Below, one piece after another: positions 20,581 through 33,887 of a stretch of 64,000 nucleotides of DNA. Under the pieces are notes generated by a model, which searched no databases, had not been told where the DNA came from, and saw nothing but the letters and a program-made list of their open reading frames with translations. The stretch comes from Hypericum androsaemum. Its lineage: Eukaryota > Streptophyta > Magnoliopsida > Malpighiales > Hypericaceae. The stretch lies in NCBI GenBank assembly GCA_963995505.1, contig OZ023186.1, forward strand, positions 17,367,570 through 17,431,569, written 5' to 3'. How positions within the stretch are numbered: position 1 is the stretch's first letter; each line of letters begins with the position of its first letter. The position numbers and the translations under genes are program-made.

Positions 20581-23198
20581 CAGAGAAAATTTCTTCCTTG
20601 TACTATGATTTCCAATAGCCTTTGGCAATAGAAACAATAAAATAAGAAAACGAGGAGAAAAGAGTTGCAAGTGGCAAATGATCTATTCTCAAGTTTATGG
20701 TGTTGCATCTGGGTCGGTTCCAATTGTTGGCCAACTTGATAATAAAACTACATAGTGGGCCGTGGATTTTCCTTGAGAATATTAAAATGAACGGGTTTAA
20801 AAAAATCAAAATGAAAAAAATATTCAACTCTAAGATGTTGATTATTGTAAATTATTTTGTCAAAATTATTTGGTATATTGATATTTACCGGATCCATTAA
20901 TTCAAATCGGCAAATATTTTAGTTTCCATATCTAGTACGAGTTTTTAAGTTTAAAAGGTTTTTTTAATAAGGTTTCATAACTTAAATTTAGTGTACGTTT
21001 TTATATTTTCAACGTGTGCACTTAGTAGCAATCTGGTTGCCATAAGCAACAATTTTCCGGAACCTGTAGGTTTGACTAATTACCTCTAAGATCATTTAAG
21101 AGAGAATTTTTTTTAGAAGGTGAATTATTACACCATGATATTGCCAAGGTTTAAACCTTGGACTTCCTAATTATTTACAATGTCTTGTGACGTTGGGCTA
21201 CAAGCTCTTTGACTTTAAGAAAAAAAAATTAATTACAATAAAGCAACGAATTTATCATATCAAACCATCTATAGAACATGTTCTTAAAAAAAACCATCTA
21301 TAGAAGATTAAGTGTCAATAAGCAAAATACAACATCCAAGCGCATGTCAAAAAACTTTAGTCATCTTCATATGATGTAGACTAGTCAACAGAATTTGTGA
21401 GGCTCAACAAGATTAAGAAACGTGCACCATAGGATTGTAATAATAAAAATAACTCTGAATTCCAAATAGATTAAAAGAATCATGTGGTCTCTAGAAGGTT
21501 GTGTACTATTAAGCCAACTCTAGGGCATCTTCAAGTCTCCATATATAGTATAGCTCCAAAGAAAAGGGCTCTTCCAAAATTGATGTATTGGTTCTTCAAA
21601 CAAATGGTTGTCCAAAAATAAGAAACATTATATCTTTTTTGCCTGATCAAAGGAGAAAGGGTGTTCAACATGAGTTAGTCCGATTAGTAAACGATGAAGT
21701 GTTTGTTTTTTTTTCTTGTCAATCACTTGTGTGATTCTTATCACGGTATCTTCAATAAACTGCATTTATTTGAGAGGAATTATTTTTAAAATTGCAGGGA
21801 TAATAAATCATCAATATTTGCAAAAAATTAGACGAAACATGATTGAATACATGAACTGCTACTTGAAAACACATTAGGACGAATAATTTGAGTTTGAATC
21901 TGATGAGATCATAAATAATGACAAAATTCTGATTACTATACCACCGTATAGTAAAAAAAACATTTCACCGTAGCAATATTCTAAATGCTGAAAATTATTC
22001 GAAATTCTGATTAAACTATAATGCATACATATACATAGTAGGACCCTGAATAATGACACTCAATGGTTGGTAATAAAAATTGCATAGTCAAAATTATGCT
22101 CTGCCGCTACAGTGACTATATTCCTCGAATTGGTTAAGTTCAATTCATCTGAGAATTGTAGGTGCAGCGCCATAAAAATTATTCCCATATGGGTACTGAT
22201 ATGATCAGATATGGCAGGTGATCCATAGGAGAGTATGGGTTCTCCTCCTAGTTGGTATTACGACAGGTGATAGTTAAAACATGTGGTGGTGGTAGGACAC
22301 AACACAACCACCCGGTGAAATCTATGTATCACAACGGAGCATCGTCGGATTCAATTTAAAATGTAATTTTTTAATGGTGTTTTTATACGTTGAATCTAAT
22401 AATTTTTTAAATCAATTCAAATTTGTTATAATTTAGATCAATTTTCATTGGTGAGAATCACCTCCATTTGATTTTTATGAATGGTTGTGAATTCGCAACG
22501 CGTAAGGGCCCATTTTGACTTGCTACACTTTTTTCCTTTGTTGCTTTCATTTACTAAATCTTGTCTAATAGCACATGGGATCTGTCAAAGTGTCATTGGA
22601 ATTCCGGAATTCTGAGTACGAGTACTATTAAATTCAATTTAAAAACTAATTCTTTCAGTGATGTTTTAAAAAGTTTAATATATTTTTTTTACTTCTTGGA
22701 TGAACTCCATATCGGATTGTATCAGTCATCCATATCCAGAAAAGCATTATGTTGTTATTTTCTAAACATTTGGTACTTTTACTACAACTTTGAACAGTAT
22801 CTTTTTAATCTTTCCTCTCCGCATTCTGTACTCAAATCATAATTACCAAGTGCCACGCTTCTGGTAATCAACTAAACACTGAAAGTACAATTCGACGCAT
22901 ATTTGGTATAAACAATTTAGCCATCTCTTAATTTAATCTGATTCGAACTTAAACTAAATTTACTAAAATTCTAGTAAATGCTCGAGTATCAAAGTCAAAT
23001 TAATGAAAAATCAAAACAAAGTCAAACCAACAGAAACTGGGGAAAGAAAGAAACCCTAGATTGGCCAAACAAAAATAAACAAATACAGTAATCTCAGTGG
23101 ACTAGAGTTTATAATCAATCAAACGACCGTGTGTCTGCCAGTCAGTACTAATTAGGTAATTAATCTCTTCACGACTCGAAACTAAAAAAAAAAAACCC
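20581..23198. other. AT-rich intergenic DNA between converging genes
   Basis: The USP gene (plus) and BBX gene (minus) end towards this stretch. I find only short open frames without domains and AT-rich runs. No element with paired ends was seen. Confidence 0.5.
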
Positions 23199-24332
23199 TT
23201 AACAATGACGGTCTCTATCCGTATCCTGTATCCTAGCCGACGCGGTTTCCTCTTTGGTGGACATCTCACTCCGGAGTCTCTTGATGATGTCGGCCGTTGA
23301 CCTCGACCCATTTCGACCACCACAACTTTGGTCCGTTTGGTCTTGTGGTTGCGTCTCCAGTACAGATCTTCTTGGTCGCTTCCTCAGTGGTGGCCCTCCT
23401 TCCTCGTGGCTGGTTATTCTCCCATCACCACCACCCAATTGGAACGACGAGGTTTCGCCCTGCATCCACACAAATAATGACATAAGATTCCGATACCGTG
23501 AATTTTCGTATCGAACCCAAAAAGTTAGTAGATATTTTACACATATAAACAAGATCCGACTATCTACCGTGGTAGCCAAGCAATTCAGTCAATCTTCAGA
23601 TATCGGATAATTTCAAATTAACTTTAACGATACAGATAATTTTTTTTAAAGAAAGCTTTCAATTAATGTACGATATTTGTTGGATTAGGAAACACCAAGA
23701 CAAAAATATAAACACGCAAACGTAATTTTAATAAATCATCACAAGGAAAAAATATTAAAAAAGAAAAAATAGAAGAGGAAGAGAGAGAAAATACACACCT
23801 CGGAATAATCATCGAGATCGGAGTCGCCGCCGTCGGCATCCCCGAACCTCCGCACCCGCTTCAACCCACCGCACTGCCGAACGCCTCCGTCGTCATCCTC
23901 GCTACTCGAAGAACTCGCCACCGGCGGCCCACCACCCGCCGCCGCCCTCACCGGCGACCAAGGCACCACCTGGTTCTCCCCTTCACCCTCTTCGTCTTCA
24001 TCCTCCTCCTCGTCATCCTCGTCGCTGCTCCAGGAATATCCTCTCTCCTCCTCCCCGTCCCCGATCCAGCTCTCCTCCTCCTCGTCAACCTCCTCCTCCT
24101 TCGCCACGTGGCAGGCGGGGCAGAGGGAGAGCGCGGGAGGGAGGGAGGACCCGGACGCCATCCACGGAGTAGGCGCGTGGCACGCGTGGCAGAGCAAGAC
24201 GCGCGTGTGCTTCGCCACGAGGAAATTAGCGCCGTGAACTCTCGAATCGCAGTCCCAGCACAACCTCGCCGAGTCCGCCTCGCAATACATCATCCCCCCT
24301 CCCTTCTTCCCGCACAGCTCGCACCCCTTCAT
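23199..24332 (-). CDS. B-box zinc-finger protein, BBX28/29-like (two exons)
   Basis: On the minus strand, exon 1 is 24332-23799 and exon 2 is 23459-23199, with a phase-0 GT-AG intron and about 264 residues. The single N-terminal B-box has zinc ligands C4, C7, C17, D20, C25, C28, H33 and H42, then LLCHACHAPTPW and a second half-motif LCPACH. This is the single-B-box group V pattern. A long acidic run leads to ENQVVPWSP, a conserved motif of BBX28/BBX29 in Arabidopsis. Basic stretches (LKRVRR, LRKRPRR) may be nuclear signals, and ADIIKRLRSEM near the end fits the family. BBX28 acts with HY5 in light signalling, so a nuclear light-response role is likely but inferred. An extra residue pair sits in the first zinc loop compared with the usual spacing. 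Confidence 0.88.
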
Positions 24333-26177
24333 ATTCTCTCTCTAGAAATTCTCTCTCTAAAAAATTCTGTCTCTCTAGAAATTATCTCTTTACACTGCTG
24401 CAGTTGTTAGTGGTGGTGGTAGGGAGTAGATTTATGGTATCTTCTCTCTCCTTATTAACCGGAGGAAAGTGCGTGATATTTTCTTCTAATACTTCGACAC
24501 GACAAGTCGACTAATTTAGATTCGAGTTTGTTTCTTAATCTTTCTTTTTTTTTCCCTCTGTGTACTGTTGCTGTGGTTGGTATTGATATTGAGGAGTTTT
24601 AGAGAGAGGGGAAACAGGTGGAGATTATTGAGAGGATAGCCGGATAGGGAGACTTGGCAACTATATAACTGCCTTTGATTTTTCTGTTCCCTTTTCCAGG
24701 GATGTGTTCCACTACGGTGGCGTCCATTCTAGCCACTCACTTATCTTTCTTTGCCTCTCGTTCACTTGTGATTTTTCCCCCTCCTTTTGTTAGATACTAA
24801 GAGTGGATCATAATTTCTTCTAAAAAAAAAGAGTGGATCATAATTATGTTTATTAAGGTCAAAATTCTTTTCTTGCTATTTCATATTTGCTTCCGTAATT
24901 TTTTTTTTGGAATTGCAGAGGTGTTTATTTCATGTTAATATGAATGATTAAATAGTTTTGGCCAAATTTTCAATGATATAACCATACAAAATTATGGTTT
25001 TGAATTATTTTTCATTTTTAGTATTATTTTTGTTTGTGTAAGTGGGGAGAATATTGCTAGTTTGAGTGTAAATTTCGTAATAAAATTCGATGGAATTAAC
25101 TTCAAGTGATTCAATTCAATTTTTTAAAACAGAGACACTACACAATTTTAGTTAAAACTAAGCACATACAAACTACCCCTACAGATACTAAAATATTTAT
25201 CTTAGACAAAAAATTGCCTAGTGTTTTTTTTAGTATTTGATGATTACATTGATATAATACGAATTCCAACTCCTTACAATTTATCTTTAATATTTGTGAA
25301 AAAATCGTACTAATTTTTCCTTCAAGTGGTACAAACTTGTTCCTTTTACAAAAAAACGAAATTATTTGGTTTTACAATTCTTGTGGCTGCTGATGCTCGA
25401 GTATTGTTAATTAAGAAAACCCACGGTGGACAATATTAAGATGTCACAATTTCTGTGTGCACGCTATCGCACCAGATAAAACGCTACTATCACCTTTCTT
25501 TCTCTCTCCTCAACTAATCTCTACCACGGTCAATCGGACGCCACGTGGCATCGAGAATTATGGAGGCAAAACAATACCTTGCGTGTCTAGAGTCTAGAGA
25601 GCATCTACATTTTTATATAATTCTGAAAAATTATAATTCGAATTAGATTTAATTATTAAAATTTGACAAAAAATTAATGATTTTAAATATTACAACATTT
25701 TAATTGATCAAATTCGAAAACTTTATAAACCAAATTAGATTATATTCTAATCTACGTTCCTAGAGATCATTTACTTTCCCCTCTCCCGCCTCGAATCGAA
25801 GATATTTTTTCCCTGCCGAGCCGCTGACGTGTCATTCGCATTTATCTAGGGGCGGCTAAGATTCGGATACGTCCTACGTGGACAATCCTGGTCCATGAAA
25901 TTGGTACGCCCACGTTCTCCCCATCTCACACGATCGACACGTGTCATATTGTGGGACCCACTTACGCTGTTTTTTTTGGGGTGATACCCACTCCCGCTGT
26001 TCTCGATCTATTCGTTGCCTCCTTGCTTGGTCCGCTTCTACTCTTAATAATTTTCACCAAAAGAAAATGATCGGTTCAGAGAATTCTAATTTATTTACAA
26101 TACATTATTGACGTGATCTCATTTAGATATAGTTTAACTAATATTACAAGTATGATAAGAATTTATATTTTTACATC
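24333..26177. other. BBX promoter region and intergenic DNA
   Basis: This is the 5' side of the minus-strand BBX gene. Two CACGTG G-boxes occur at 25542-25547 and 25938-25943, and related ACGT cores (tgacgtgtca, ctacgtggac) lie nearby. No further gene is supported. The right end holds the target site of copia element B (GGATT at 26178-26182). Confidence 0.5.
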
Positions 26178-26182
26178 GGATT

Positions 26183-26650
26183 TGTTGGACCTAAAGGCCC
26201 AATCAGGCAAGTATTATTGTGCCTGATTGGGCCCAGGCCCATTAGGCCCAAATTTCGGGTAGAATGGGCAGGTCAACCCGCGTTAGTGTGATGTGGCGTA
26301 CATCAACCTGAAGTGCCACGTGGCGTACACGTTCTGGTTGTCCGGATTTCCCTTTTTAGGGAAATCCGGCTGAACCAATATGTAAGTTTTTCCACAACCA
26401 CTCAATAAGAAAGAAAAACTCTGGAATAGTCCCTGAGTTTTGATCAGATTTTCAATAGAGGAAATCTCGTGAAAATCAATTACGAATCCGTTATAACGTG
26501 ATCGTAATTCGACTGGCACGAAGACATAGTGGACCCGAACCTGTGGACCTCTTGCTTCAACAAGTAAGTGATTTATTTTTAACAAATTAGTTTGTTAATT
26601 AATTGAGTTTTAACATGTAATTACTCATTAATTACGCATTAAAACTATCA
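26183..26650 (+). repeat. 5' LTR of copia element B
   Basis: It starts TGTTGGACC and ends AACTATCA. A perfect 14-bp stem (26196-26209 with 26220-26233, core GGCCCAATCAGGCA) forms near its start. One CACGTG lies at 26317-26322. It is about 217 bp shorter than its 3' partner, mostly because it lacks the G-box repeat block. Confidence 0.92.
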
Positions 26651-26651
26651 A

Positions 26652-26664
26652 TTGGTATCAGAGC
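26652..26664 (+). promoter_or_regulatory. primer-binding site of copia B
   Basis: TTGGTATCAGAGC lies one base after the 5' LTR and is the full plant copia tRNA-iMet site. Confidence 0.92.
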
Positions 26665-27821
26665 ATGGTTGAAACCATGTTTTGATGATGATATGATTTT
26701 TTAATTCAAGTAATTATGTAATTTTTGGGTTAAAAATCGTATTAATTGTGATTTTATTAAAAAGTACAATCTGTTGGACTTTAATATAATTAATTTAGAA
26801 CCAGTGGAACTAAATTAAATTTTGCCTAACAACGTGGGCAAATTTGCGCACGCGCGAAACTATAAAGTACCAATCTAAAATTTGACCGCTTACGTGGCAC
26901 CTGCGTGTCATAGACTTCGGTGCAATTTTTAGAAAACCTTCGGGACTAAATTGAAATTTTCCATTTTAATTCAATCCCGAGGAACCCTAATCGGGCGATT
27001 TGGGGGCGATTTTCTCCCAAATCGATTACCGTCAATTTTGTAAAAAATCTGACTATTCCGACGTCGTAGATCGACGATAGTCGATTCTCTGGCGTGTTCT
27101 CGACGTTACGATACCACTTTCGTGGATCGAGGTCATCGGAAAACGAAGATTGAAGCCGTCAACGCTGGAGAATCGCGGAAGGGAGAAGACGGCCCCGACG
27201 ATTATTCCGGCCATGAGGCGACGAGCGCCCGGTACCGACAAGCTCGCGAGACCACGGCGAGTCGATTGCGACCGGTCTCGATCGTCGGTTCGCCGTCGTT
27301 GCGCCGTGGTCGTGGGCATTTCTTCGGACGCATTTTGTGTTGCTCTGGAGAAGAGAGAAGGAAAGGGAAAATCTGCGAGGGGCAAAATCATAATTTTACA
27401 ATTTTTTCCCAAAAATATTTATACACGGGTCAAGAAAATCAAAAAAACAAACGGATTGGCCTTGTTTCTTGGTTCGACCCAACTCGATTTATGGTTAATT
27501 TTGACTTAAGTCAAAATTGGACTTAAAATATCGGGTTTTCTCTCTTTTAATTGGATAAAATCAGTTTTTATTCAATTAAAATTCAATAAATTGATAAAAA
27601 TTTGAGAAATTTTTGTCAATTAGGTTTATTAAAATTATAACGATATTTTTAATAAACGACATATATTTTGGAACGAGTTCCGAGATATGTTAAATTTAAC
27701 TAATATCACATGGATTGATCCATAGTATGATCATCAAAAGATTGAAAAATGTGTTTTTCAATCCTATTTTGGGAGAATATGAGAATTAACCCAAATTGGC
27801 TTGTAATTGATACAAGATTCG

Positions 27822-28289
27822 ATGGCTACTGGAGAAAGGTATCTAATTTTCTGTGCAACGGAACTTCGACAAAAGGTTCTGAAGCGCCGTTTACCGCTGC
27901 GAGTGCCTAAGGATGACATGTATGTCATCGTTGAGCATATCGAGGCTGTTCACCGGGAGATGCAAGACTGCATTTGGGCCGGAGGTTATAATTATGGAGA
28001 GGACTGGCCCTCCATATTTCGAGACCTCCTGGTCACGCTGAAGATCCAAGAAGATATGTGTCTCTTCTCGGAACCCGAGATCAATACCCATAGGGATGCT
28101 CTCTATGGTCTGATCCACTATCTCGAGGAGAGGGGTCTTCTCAGAGAAATGATACCTTCTCCCGTCCTGGAGCTGCGAAGCGGTTTGATCTTGAACTGCT
28201 ATCTCGCTAAGGAGTACCATTATAATTTTCCTCCGCTCCTGGTCATCTGGATTATTGATTCGATCCCAGTTCCGGTGGTGAACTTGTAA
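27822..28289 (+). CDS. unrecognised 155-residue ORF in the leader of copia B
   Basis: An uninterrupted frame from ATG 27822 (MATGERYLIF) to the stop at 28289 lies between the primer-binding site and gag, about 410 bp before the gag ATG. The protein is mixed charged and hydrophobic, with helix-like stretches (DALYGLIHYLEERGLLREM) and a hydrophobic, proline-containing C-terminus (LLVIWIIDSIPVPVV). I recognise no domain, zinc motif or signal peptide. A frame this long without a stop is unlikely by chance in this AT-rich DNA, and it is intact while the neighbouring gag carries a stop and a frameshift. It could be a retrotransposon accessory protein or a captured host sequence. No function is assigned. 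Confidence 0.5.
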   Translation: MATGERYLIFCATELRQKVLKRRLPLRVPKDDMYVIVEHIEAVHREMQDCIWAGGYNYGEDWPSIFRDLLVTLKIQEDMCLFSEPEINTHRDALYGLIHYLEERGLLREMIPSPVLELRSGLILNCYLAKEYHYNFPPLLVIWIIDSIPVPVVNL

Positions 28290-28699
28290 CTTTTCACCGG
28301 ATCGCTTGGACACCCGATCCCCATGTGATTATATGTTATGTTTAACTGTCCCCATATACATATGTTATTTTTGGGAAAATTTTCCACAATAGGTTGAGAC
28401 CTTGTCTGAGTTTTTTATGTGCGTGTAAACTCAGAATGTACAAATGTATATGTGATGCGCGTAATTAAACAAAGATGTTTTTTAGTTACTTTCACTTGAG
28501 TTTACTATCGATGAACTTTAAACGGTTGAAGTTTAAAATTAATACTTGAATGGTGAGGGGAAGCATGCCCGCGACCCACTTCGATTTTGAGGTTAATCAA
28601 GGACTTCGTATCGTTAAAAGTTATGAGTGTTTAGTAAATTGAATCATATTGCCAAATCAAATTTCTAATATGTTCTCATATTAAAAATTTCCTATAGAA

Positions 28700-31600
28700 A
28701 TGTCAGTTGTTTGTAGATCTATCATAGCTGAGTTAAACCGTGAGTTAAAACTCAACGGTGAAAACTATGAGAATTGGAGCATAAAAATCTAATATGTGCT
28801 TGAGGAACAAGAAGTTCTGGAGCACATACATGTGATAATGGATGAGCCCGAAGAAGGCACAACTGCTCAACATAAGCGAGACAAAGAAGCTTATGTTATT
28901 TGGAAGAAAAAGAACACTAGTGCCTGGTTAATTTTGTTGAGTTCGATGATGGATGATGTCACCCGACAATTTTGCGTGTATGACAACGCAAAAGAGTTAT
29001 GGGACGCTCTCAAACAAAAATTCGGAAAGCTTTCAGTGTCAAAGCTGTGCGCTTTGACCATAAGGTTTGACACCTTTAAGAAGCGTCCAGAGGTTACCAT
29101 GAGGAAATACTTGAGAGTGATGTCTAACATGATCAGTGAACTGGCAGAGGCTGGTCACATACTTAGCAATGAGCAGCAGATTCAAGCTATCATCCGTTCC
29201 CTACCACCGAGTTGGGAACAGATGAAGATGAATCTTACCCATTCTGACCATTTGGTAACATTTGATGATGTTCCAGACACCTTGAGCTGGAGGAAGATCG
29301 CCTCCTAGCTATGAAATTCCACCCTGAATCCCATTCGACTAGTTCAACTGGGAGTGGTGGGAAAAAGAAGAAAGGTAAAGGGAAGGGTAAGTGTAAAGAA
29401 ACTCTAAAGGCTGAAAACCATGGAACCAAGTTGGATGGTTCCAAGGCTAAAAAGAAAAAGCGGTTTAACATTTCAAAAGTGAAATATTTTAACTGTCAAC
29501 AGAAGGGACATTTTGCAAAAAATAGCAAGATGCCCAAGCAGGTACACCTAAACTCAAGTGTGAGTAAGTTGTATGTATCCTCTTGTACTCTTCTAACTGA
29601 GTCATATTCTATGTGGGTGATTGATTCAGGAACGACAGACCATGTAGCTAGAGACCGTTGTTCGTTCGTTGAATACAAGCGATTTTCGGCTGGAAAAACT
29701 ATTTTTGTCTGTAAAATTCATGAGTGGATGTGAAAGGCTTGGGCACTTGTAAATTGCACCTTCATGGTGGTCGTGCCCTTCTTTTACATGATGTGTTGTT
29801 TGCTCCAGACATTCGAAGGAACCTGATCTCAGTTTCAGCCTTAATGTCTTTAGGTTTTCGGCTGTCGTTTAAGGACGACACCGTTAGATTATGTTTGGAT
29901 GATGCCCATTTTGGCCTTGGATATATATCAGAAGATTTTTTGATTCTGGATATTGATCCTTGTGAAATTTTTTCATTACTCACTAGTTCAAACTCATCAG
30001 AAGATAATATTAAACTGTGGCATTCTAGACTAGGCCATATTAGTCAGGATCGTTTAAACCGTCTAGCTAAGGCATGACTACTAGAAAATGTAGAGAAATC
30101 TATATTACCCAGATGCGTATCCTGTCTAGAAGGGAACCTTTCGGTACTAGAGCTAGAGCCAAAATTCTACTACAATTAGTCCATTCTAACATCTGTGGTC
30201 CAATGAACGTGAGGGCAAGGTATGGAGCATATTACTTCATCACCTTCTTTGACGACTATACTAGATATAGTCTGATATACCTGATTTTTCACAAGTCTGA
30301 AGCCTTAAACTACTTCATGACATACATGCGTTTTGTTAAAAATCAGAAGGACAGAAAGATAAAGGCCTTGCAAATTGATCGTGGCCGTGAATATCTTTCA
30401 GATGAGTTTAAAGCTCTATGCATTGAAAAAGGGATTGAACATCAGTTGTCCATTCCCTATACACCCCAACAAAATAGGGTTGCTGAAAGAAGGAATTGAA
30501 CCCTTCTTGACATGGTTAGATCGATGACGGCAGAGGCAAGTTTGCCTATATCATTCTATGGAGATGCGCTCCTGACTGCCGCATACGTTCTAAACCGTGT
30601 TCCCTCCAAGTCTGTTACAACCACTCCTTATGAAATGTGGACAGATCGGAAGTCCGATCTATCCTATTTTAAGCCATGGGGGTGTGCGTCCTATGTCTAT
30701 TCTACCTCAAGTACTTTTGGTAAACTATGACCGAGAGGTAGAAAAAGTATCTTTATAAGATACCCTGAGATATCTAAAGGGTACGTGTTCGTGGGTGAAC
30801 TGGACGATGGACATGTAACAGAATTTGAATCACGCGATGTCACATTTTTGGAAAATGAATTTCCAAGCTTGAGGGAGGTTAGTAATGACCTTACCCTTTA
30901 TGAGACAAATGAACCAGAATCATCTTGATCACTTCTTCCGAGTGGGAGAATTGAGGAGGAAGATAGATATTTTCTAACTCAAAATGATCCAGAAGTTGTG
31001 ATTTGAGTCCTGAAAGGGAGGTAATTCCTTATTCCAGTGGGAGTACGGTATTTCCACCCAGTGGGAGTGTGATTCCTGGATATGATGAATATATGAGAGA
31101 TGTTTATCAAAATCGGAAATATCGTAGGTCTAGCAGAACTAGCATACCACGCCGACGATTTGACATCGAAGGCGAGGCTAATGCATTCTTGGTATCACTA
31201 AAGAAATTTGGTGGTCCAAGTGAAATTCTTCTGGCCATCCTATAGGATGAAGATGAGCCAAAGAATGTATCTGGAGCTTTGTCATCTCCAAAATGAACTG
31301 AATGGATGAATGCAATTTGAAGAAAAAATGTATTCTATGATCAAAAACCAGGTTTGAGATCTGGTCGACCTATCTAAGGGGCGTAGGGCAATTGTGAATA
31401 AGTGGATTCTCAAAATCAAGCGCAATGCAGATGGCAGTATCGAAAGATACAAAGTGTGTTTCGTTGCCCAAGGGTTCAAACAATAGGCTGGGATAGACTA
31501 CGAGGAGACTTTTGCACCTGTTATTAGATTTACGTCAATTAGGGTCATTTTAGCTATGGTTGCTAACATGAATCTAGAATTACATCAAATGGATGTAAAG

Positions 31601-32824
31601 ACTGCTTTTCTCCATGGAGAATTGGATGAAGAAATCTACATGATTCAGCGTGAGTGCTACATTCAAAAAGGCTGCGAACATAAAATTTGCAAATTGAATA
31701 AATCAATTTATGGCCTTAAGCAGTCGTCTAGACAGTGGTATATTCGCTTTCATAATACGATCATGGCGCATGATTTTATAATGATAGACGAAGATCACTG
31801 CGTGTATGTTAAGCGATCAGGAAAGAAGTTTGTTATCATCACTTTGTATGTTGATGACATACTTTTAGCTGGAAATGACATGGGATTTCTTGTCGAAATC
31901 AAAGATTGGTTATCTTCCAACTTTGAAATGAAAGACATGGGTGAAGCGGATTACATACTCGGAGTTAAGATTTCAAGGAATCATTCGAAAAGAATAGTGT
32001 CTCTTTCACAAGAGACATATATTCGCAAAGTAGTAGAATGTTTCAAATGTGATCACAGTAACCCAAAGTACGTCCCATTGGTTAAAGGTCATAATTTGGG
32101 TAAGGACATGTGCCCAAAAATAGCTAAACAACGTGGGGACATGGAGAAGATTCCTTATGCTAACGCAGTTGGATGCCTGATGTACGCAATATTGTGTACC
32201 AGACTTGATATTTGCTATGCTGTTGGGATAGCAATCAGATATCAGTCTGATCCAGGCAGTGCTCACTGGAAGACTGTCAAAGAAATTTTGAAATATTTAA
32301 ACACTACTGCAGAATACTCCTTGTGCTATCAAGGGCGTGACCTGATACTGAGTGGCTACACTGATGCTGATTGAGGAGGCGACATGGACAAGAAAAAGTC
32401 TACATCTGGATTCATTTTCTTGTTGGGCGAGGCTGCTATCCCATGGAGTAGTAAGAAGCAAACCTGGGTATCCCTGTCAACAATGAAAGCAGAATATGTA
32501 GCTTCAGCTCTTGCTGCACAAGAAGCGGTATGGTTGAAGAGATTCTTAAGCCATCTCTCCCTGATCAACTCGACGGAGCCCGTGAGTCTATTCTGCGACA
32601 ACCAGGTAGCTATAGCCTATGCTAAGGATCCTAGATTCTATAGCAGGGCTAAGCATATAGATATTAAATTTTACTTTGTTAGGAGTTTAGTAAAATATAA
32701 AGAACTGTGTATAAAATACATATCTACACATGATATGGCCGCAGATCCAATGACTAAAGCATTACCTCGAGAAGTGTTCGAGAAATATGTTAAGTCACTG
32801 GGTTTACGACGGTTTCATTTGTAA
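28700..32824 (+). pseudogene. degenerate gag-pol of copia element B
   Basis: Gag starts at ATG 28700 and has an in-frame TAA at 28790. A frameshift lies between about 29265 and 29308. The zinc knuckle near 29490 has lost its first and last cysteines (YFNCQQKGHFAKNSK). The protease retains D-S-G (VIDSGTTDHV). The frame changes again near 29724 and 30074. In the integrase the first acidic position reads N in VHSNICGP, and a TGA interrupts at 30497. The N-terminal reverse transcriptase region (31246-31555) is broken. The core (QMDVKTAFLHGE, YVDDILLAG) is open from 31556, with a TGA at 32372, and RNase H follows to 32824. It cannot make a polyprotein. Confidence 0.93.
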
Positions 32825-32860
32825 TCCAATTAGTTGGAATAAAGGAATTTTATTTGGCAA

Positions 32861-33062
32861 TATGAGTTATTTATGAAACATGTCGGACAGAGAAGTAGCC
32901 CACTCACACGGGTGTTTACCTCAGTGAGAGTCAAGAAGTTGATTCCTAGATGAAACATGTCAGACATAAATATGAGTTGATTTATGAAACATGTCGGACA
33001 GAGAAGTAGCCCACTCACACGGGTGTTTACCTCAGTGAGAGTCAAGAAGTTGATTCCTAGAT
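32861..33062 (+). repeat. 91-bp direct duplication in the copia B 3' region
   Basis: A block running from tatgagtt..atttatgaaa to gttgattcctagat occurs at about 32861-32951 and again at 32971-33062. The copies are nearly identical, with a 19-bp spacer that repeats part of the unit (gaaacatgtcagacataaa). It lies in the non-coding space between pol and the 3' LTR. Confidence 0.85.
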
Positions 33063-33877
33063 AAGATGAGGCAGTTATTGGATATTCATAAGTGCATGTC
33101 CTATGACGGAATGTCGTCTTGCTCAAGAGCAAGTTTCCTTATGGGATGCCGAAATAAGTTAGTGCATTTGGATTTTCTACAATCTATATGATAAGATATA
33201 AGTGGAACTTATCATACTGTCTGTCCTATTAGCGTAGAGTTAAGCTAAGACTGATACTCTAGTATGATGTTAAATGACATGTGTTTCTTTAAAAAGGAAT
33301 CTACACCGTAACACGTGATCAGTATCATGTGTGCTACTCGACCACTGGATGGGATGCAAATATTGAGTGATTTTACAATCCCTGGTGTGAGACCAATTTT
33401 CGAGAACTGTGATTCCCAAAACCTACCCTTAAGATCCTAAACCTATTCTGGAAGTATGGTCCAGTGCTGCTAGCTTGGAAAGTTCATGAAAAGGTTATGG
33501 CATAGCGATTCGACCTGGCAGGGCTGACCAGAAAAGTAGGTTGTATCATTATGAAAGGAATATAGTTAAGGCAGAAGGAACTATGTTCATCACATTCTGA
33601 GTTTCGTGGTTCAGGTGCACCAATTGTATTGAAAAGTACAATAGTAAACCCGAATATAATTGTTTGAAATCACTAATGTGAACAATGAAATGTGACATGA
33701 GTCCTGGGGTAATAGCATGCATTATACAAGAAGGTTGTCGTGATGCTACTATTCAAGTAGTCTGAGTGTCCGTGCTCTTGAATTTGGCTTAACACACTCG
33801 ACGTATGCTGACATATGCTGGTTGCATAAAATTCTTTAAAGAAATCTGATAGCTGTTGATCAAGGTCAATAATAATT

Positions 33878-33887
33878 GAGTGGGAGA
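33878..33887 (+). promoter_or_regulatory. polypurine tract of copia B
   Basis: GAGTGGGAGA lies directly before the 3' LTR. Confidence 0.85.

Noticed and set aside
23254..23610. 118-residue plus-strand frame
   Set aside because: It is antisense to exon 2 of the BBX gene.
27053..27526. Open frames on both strands in the copia B leader
   Set aside because: GC-rich leader; frames overlap in three registers with no domain, unlike the single ORF at 27822-28289.
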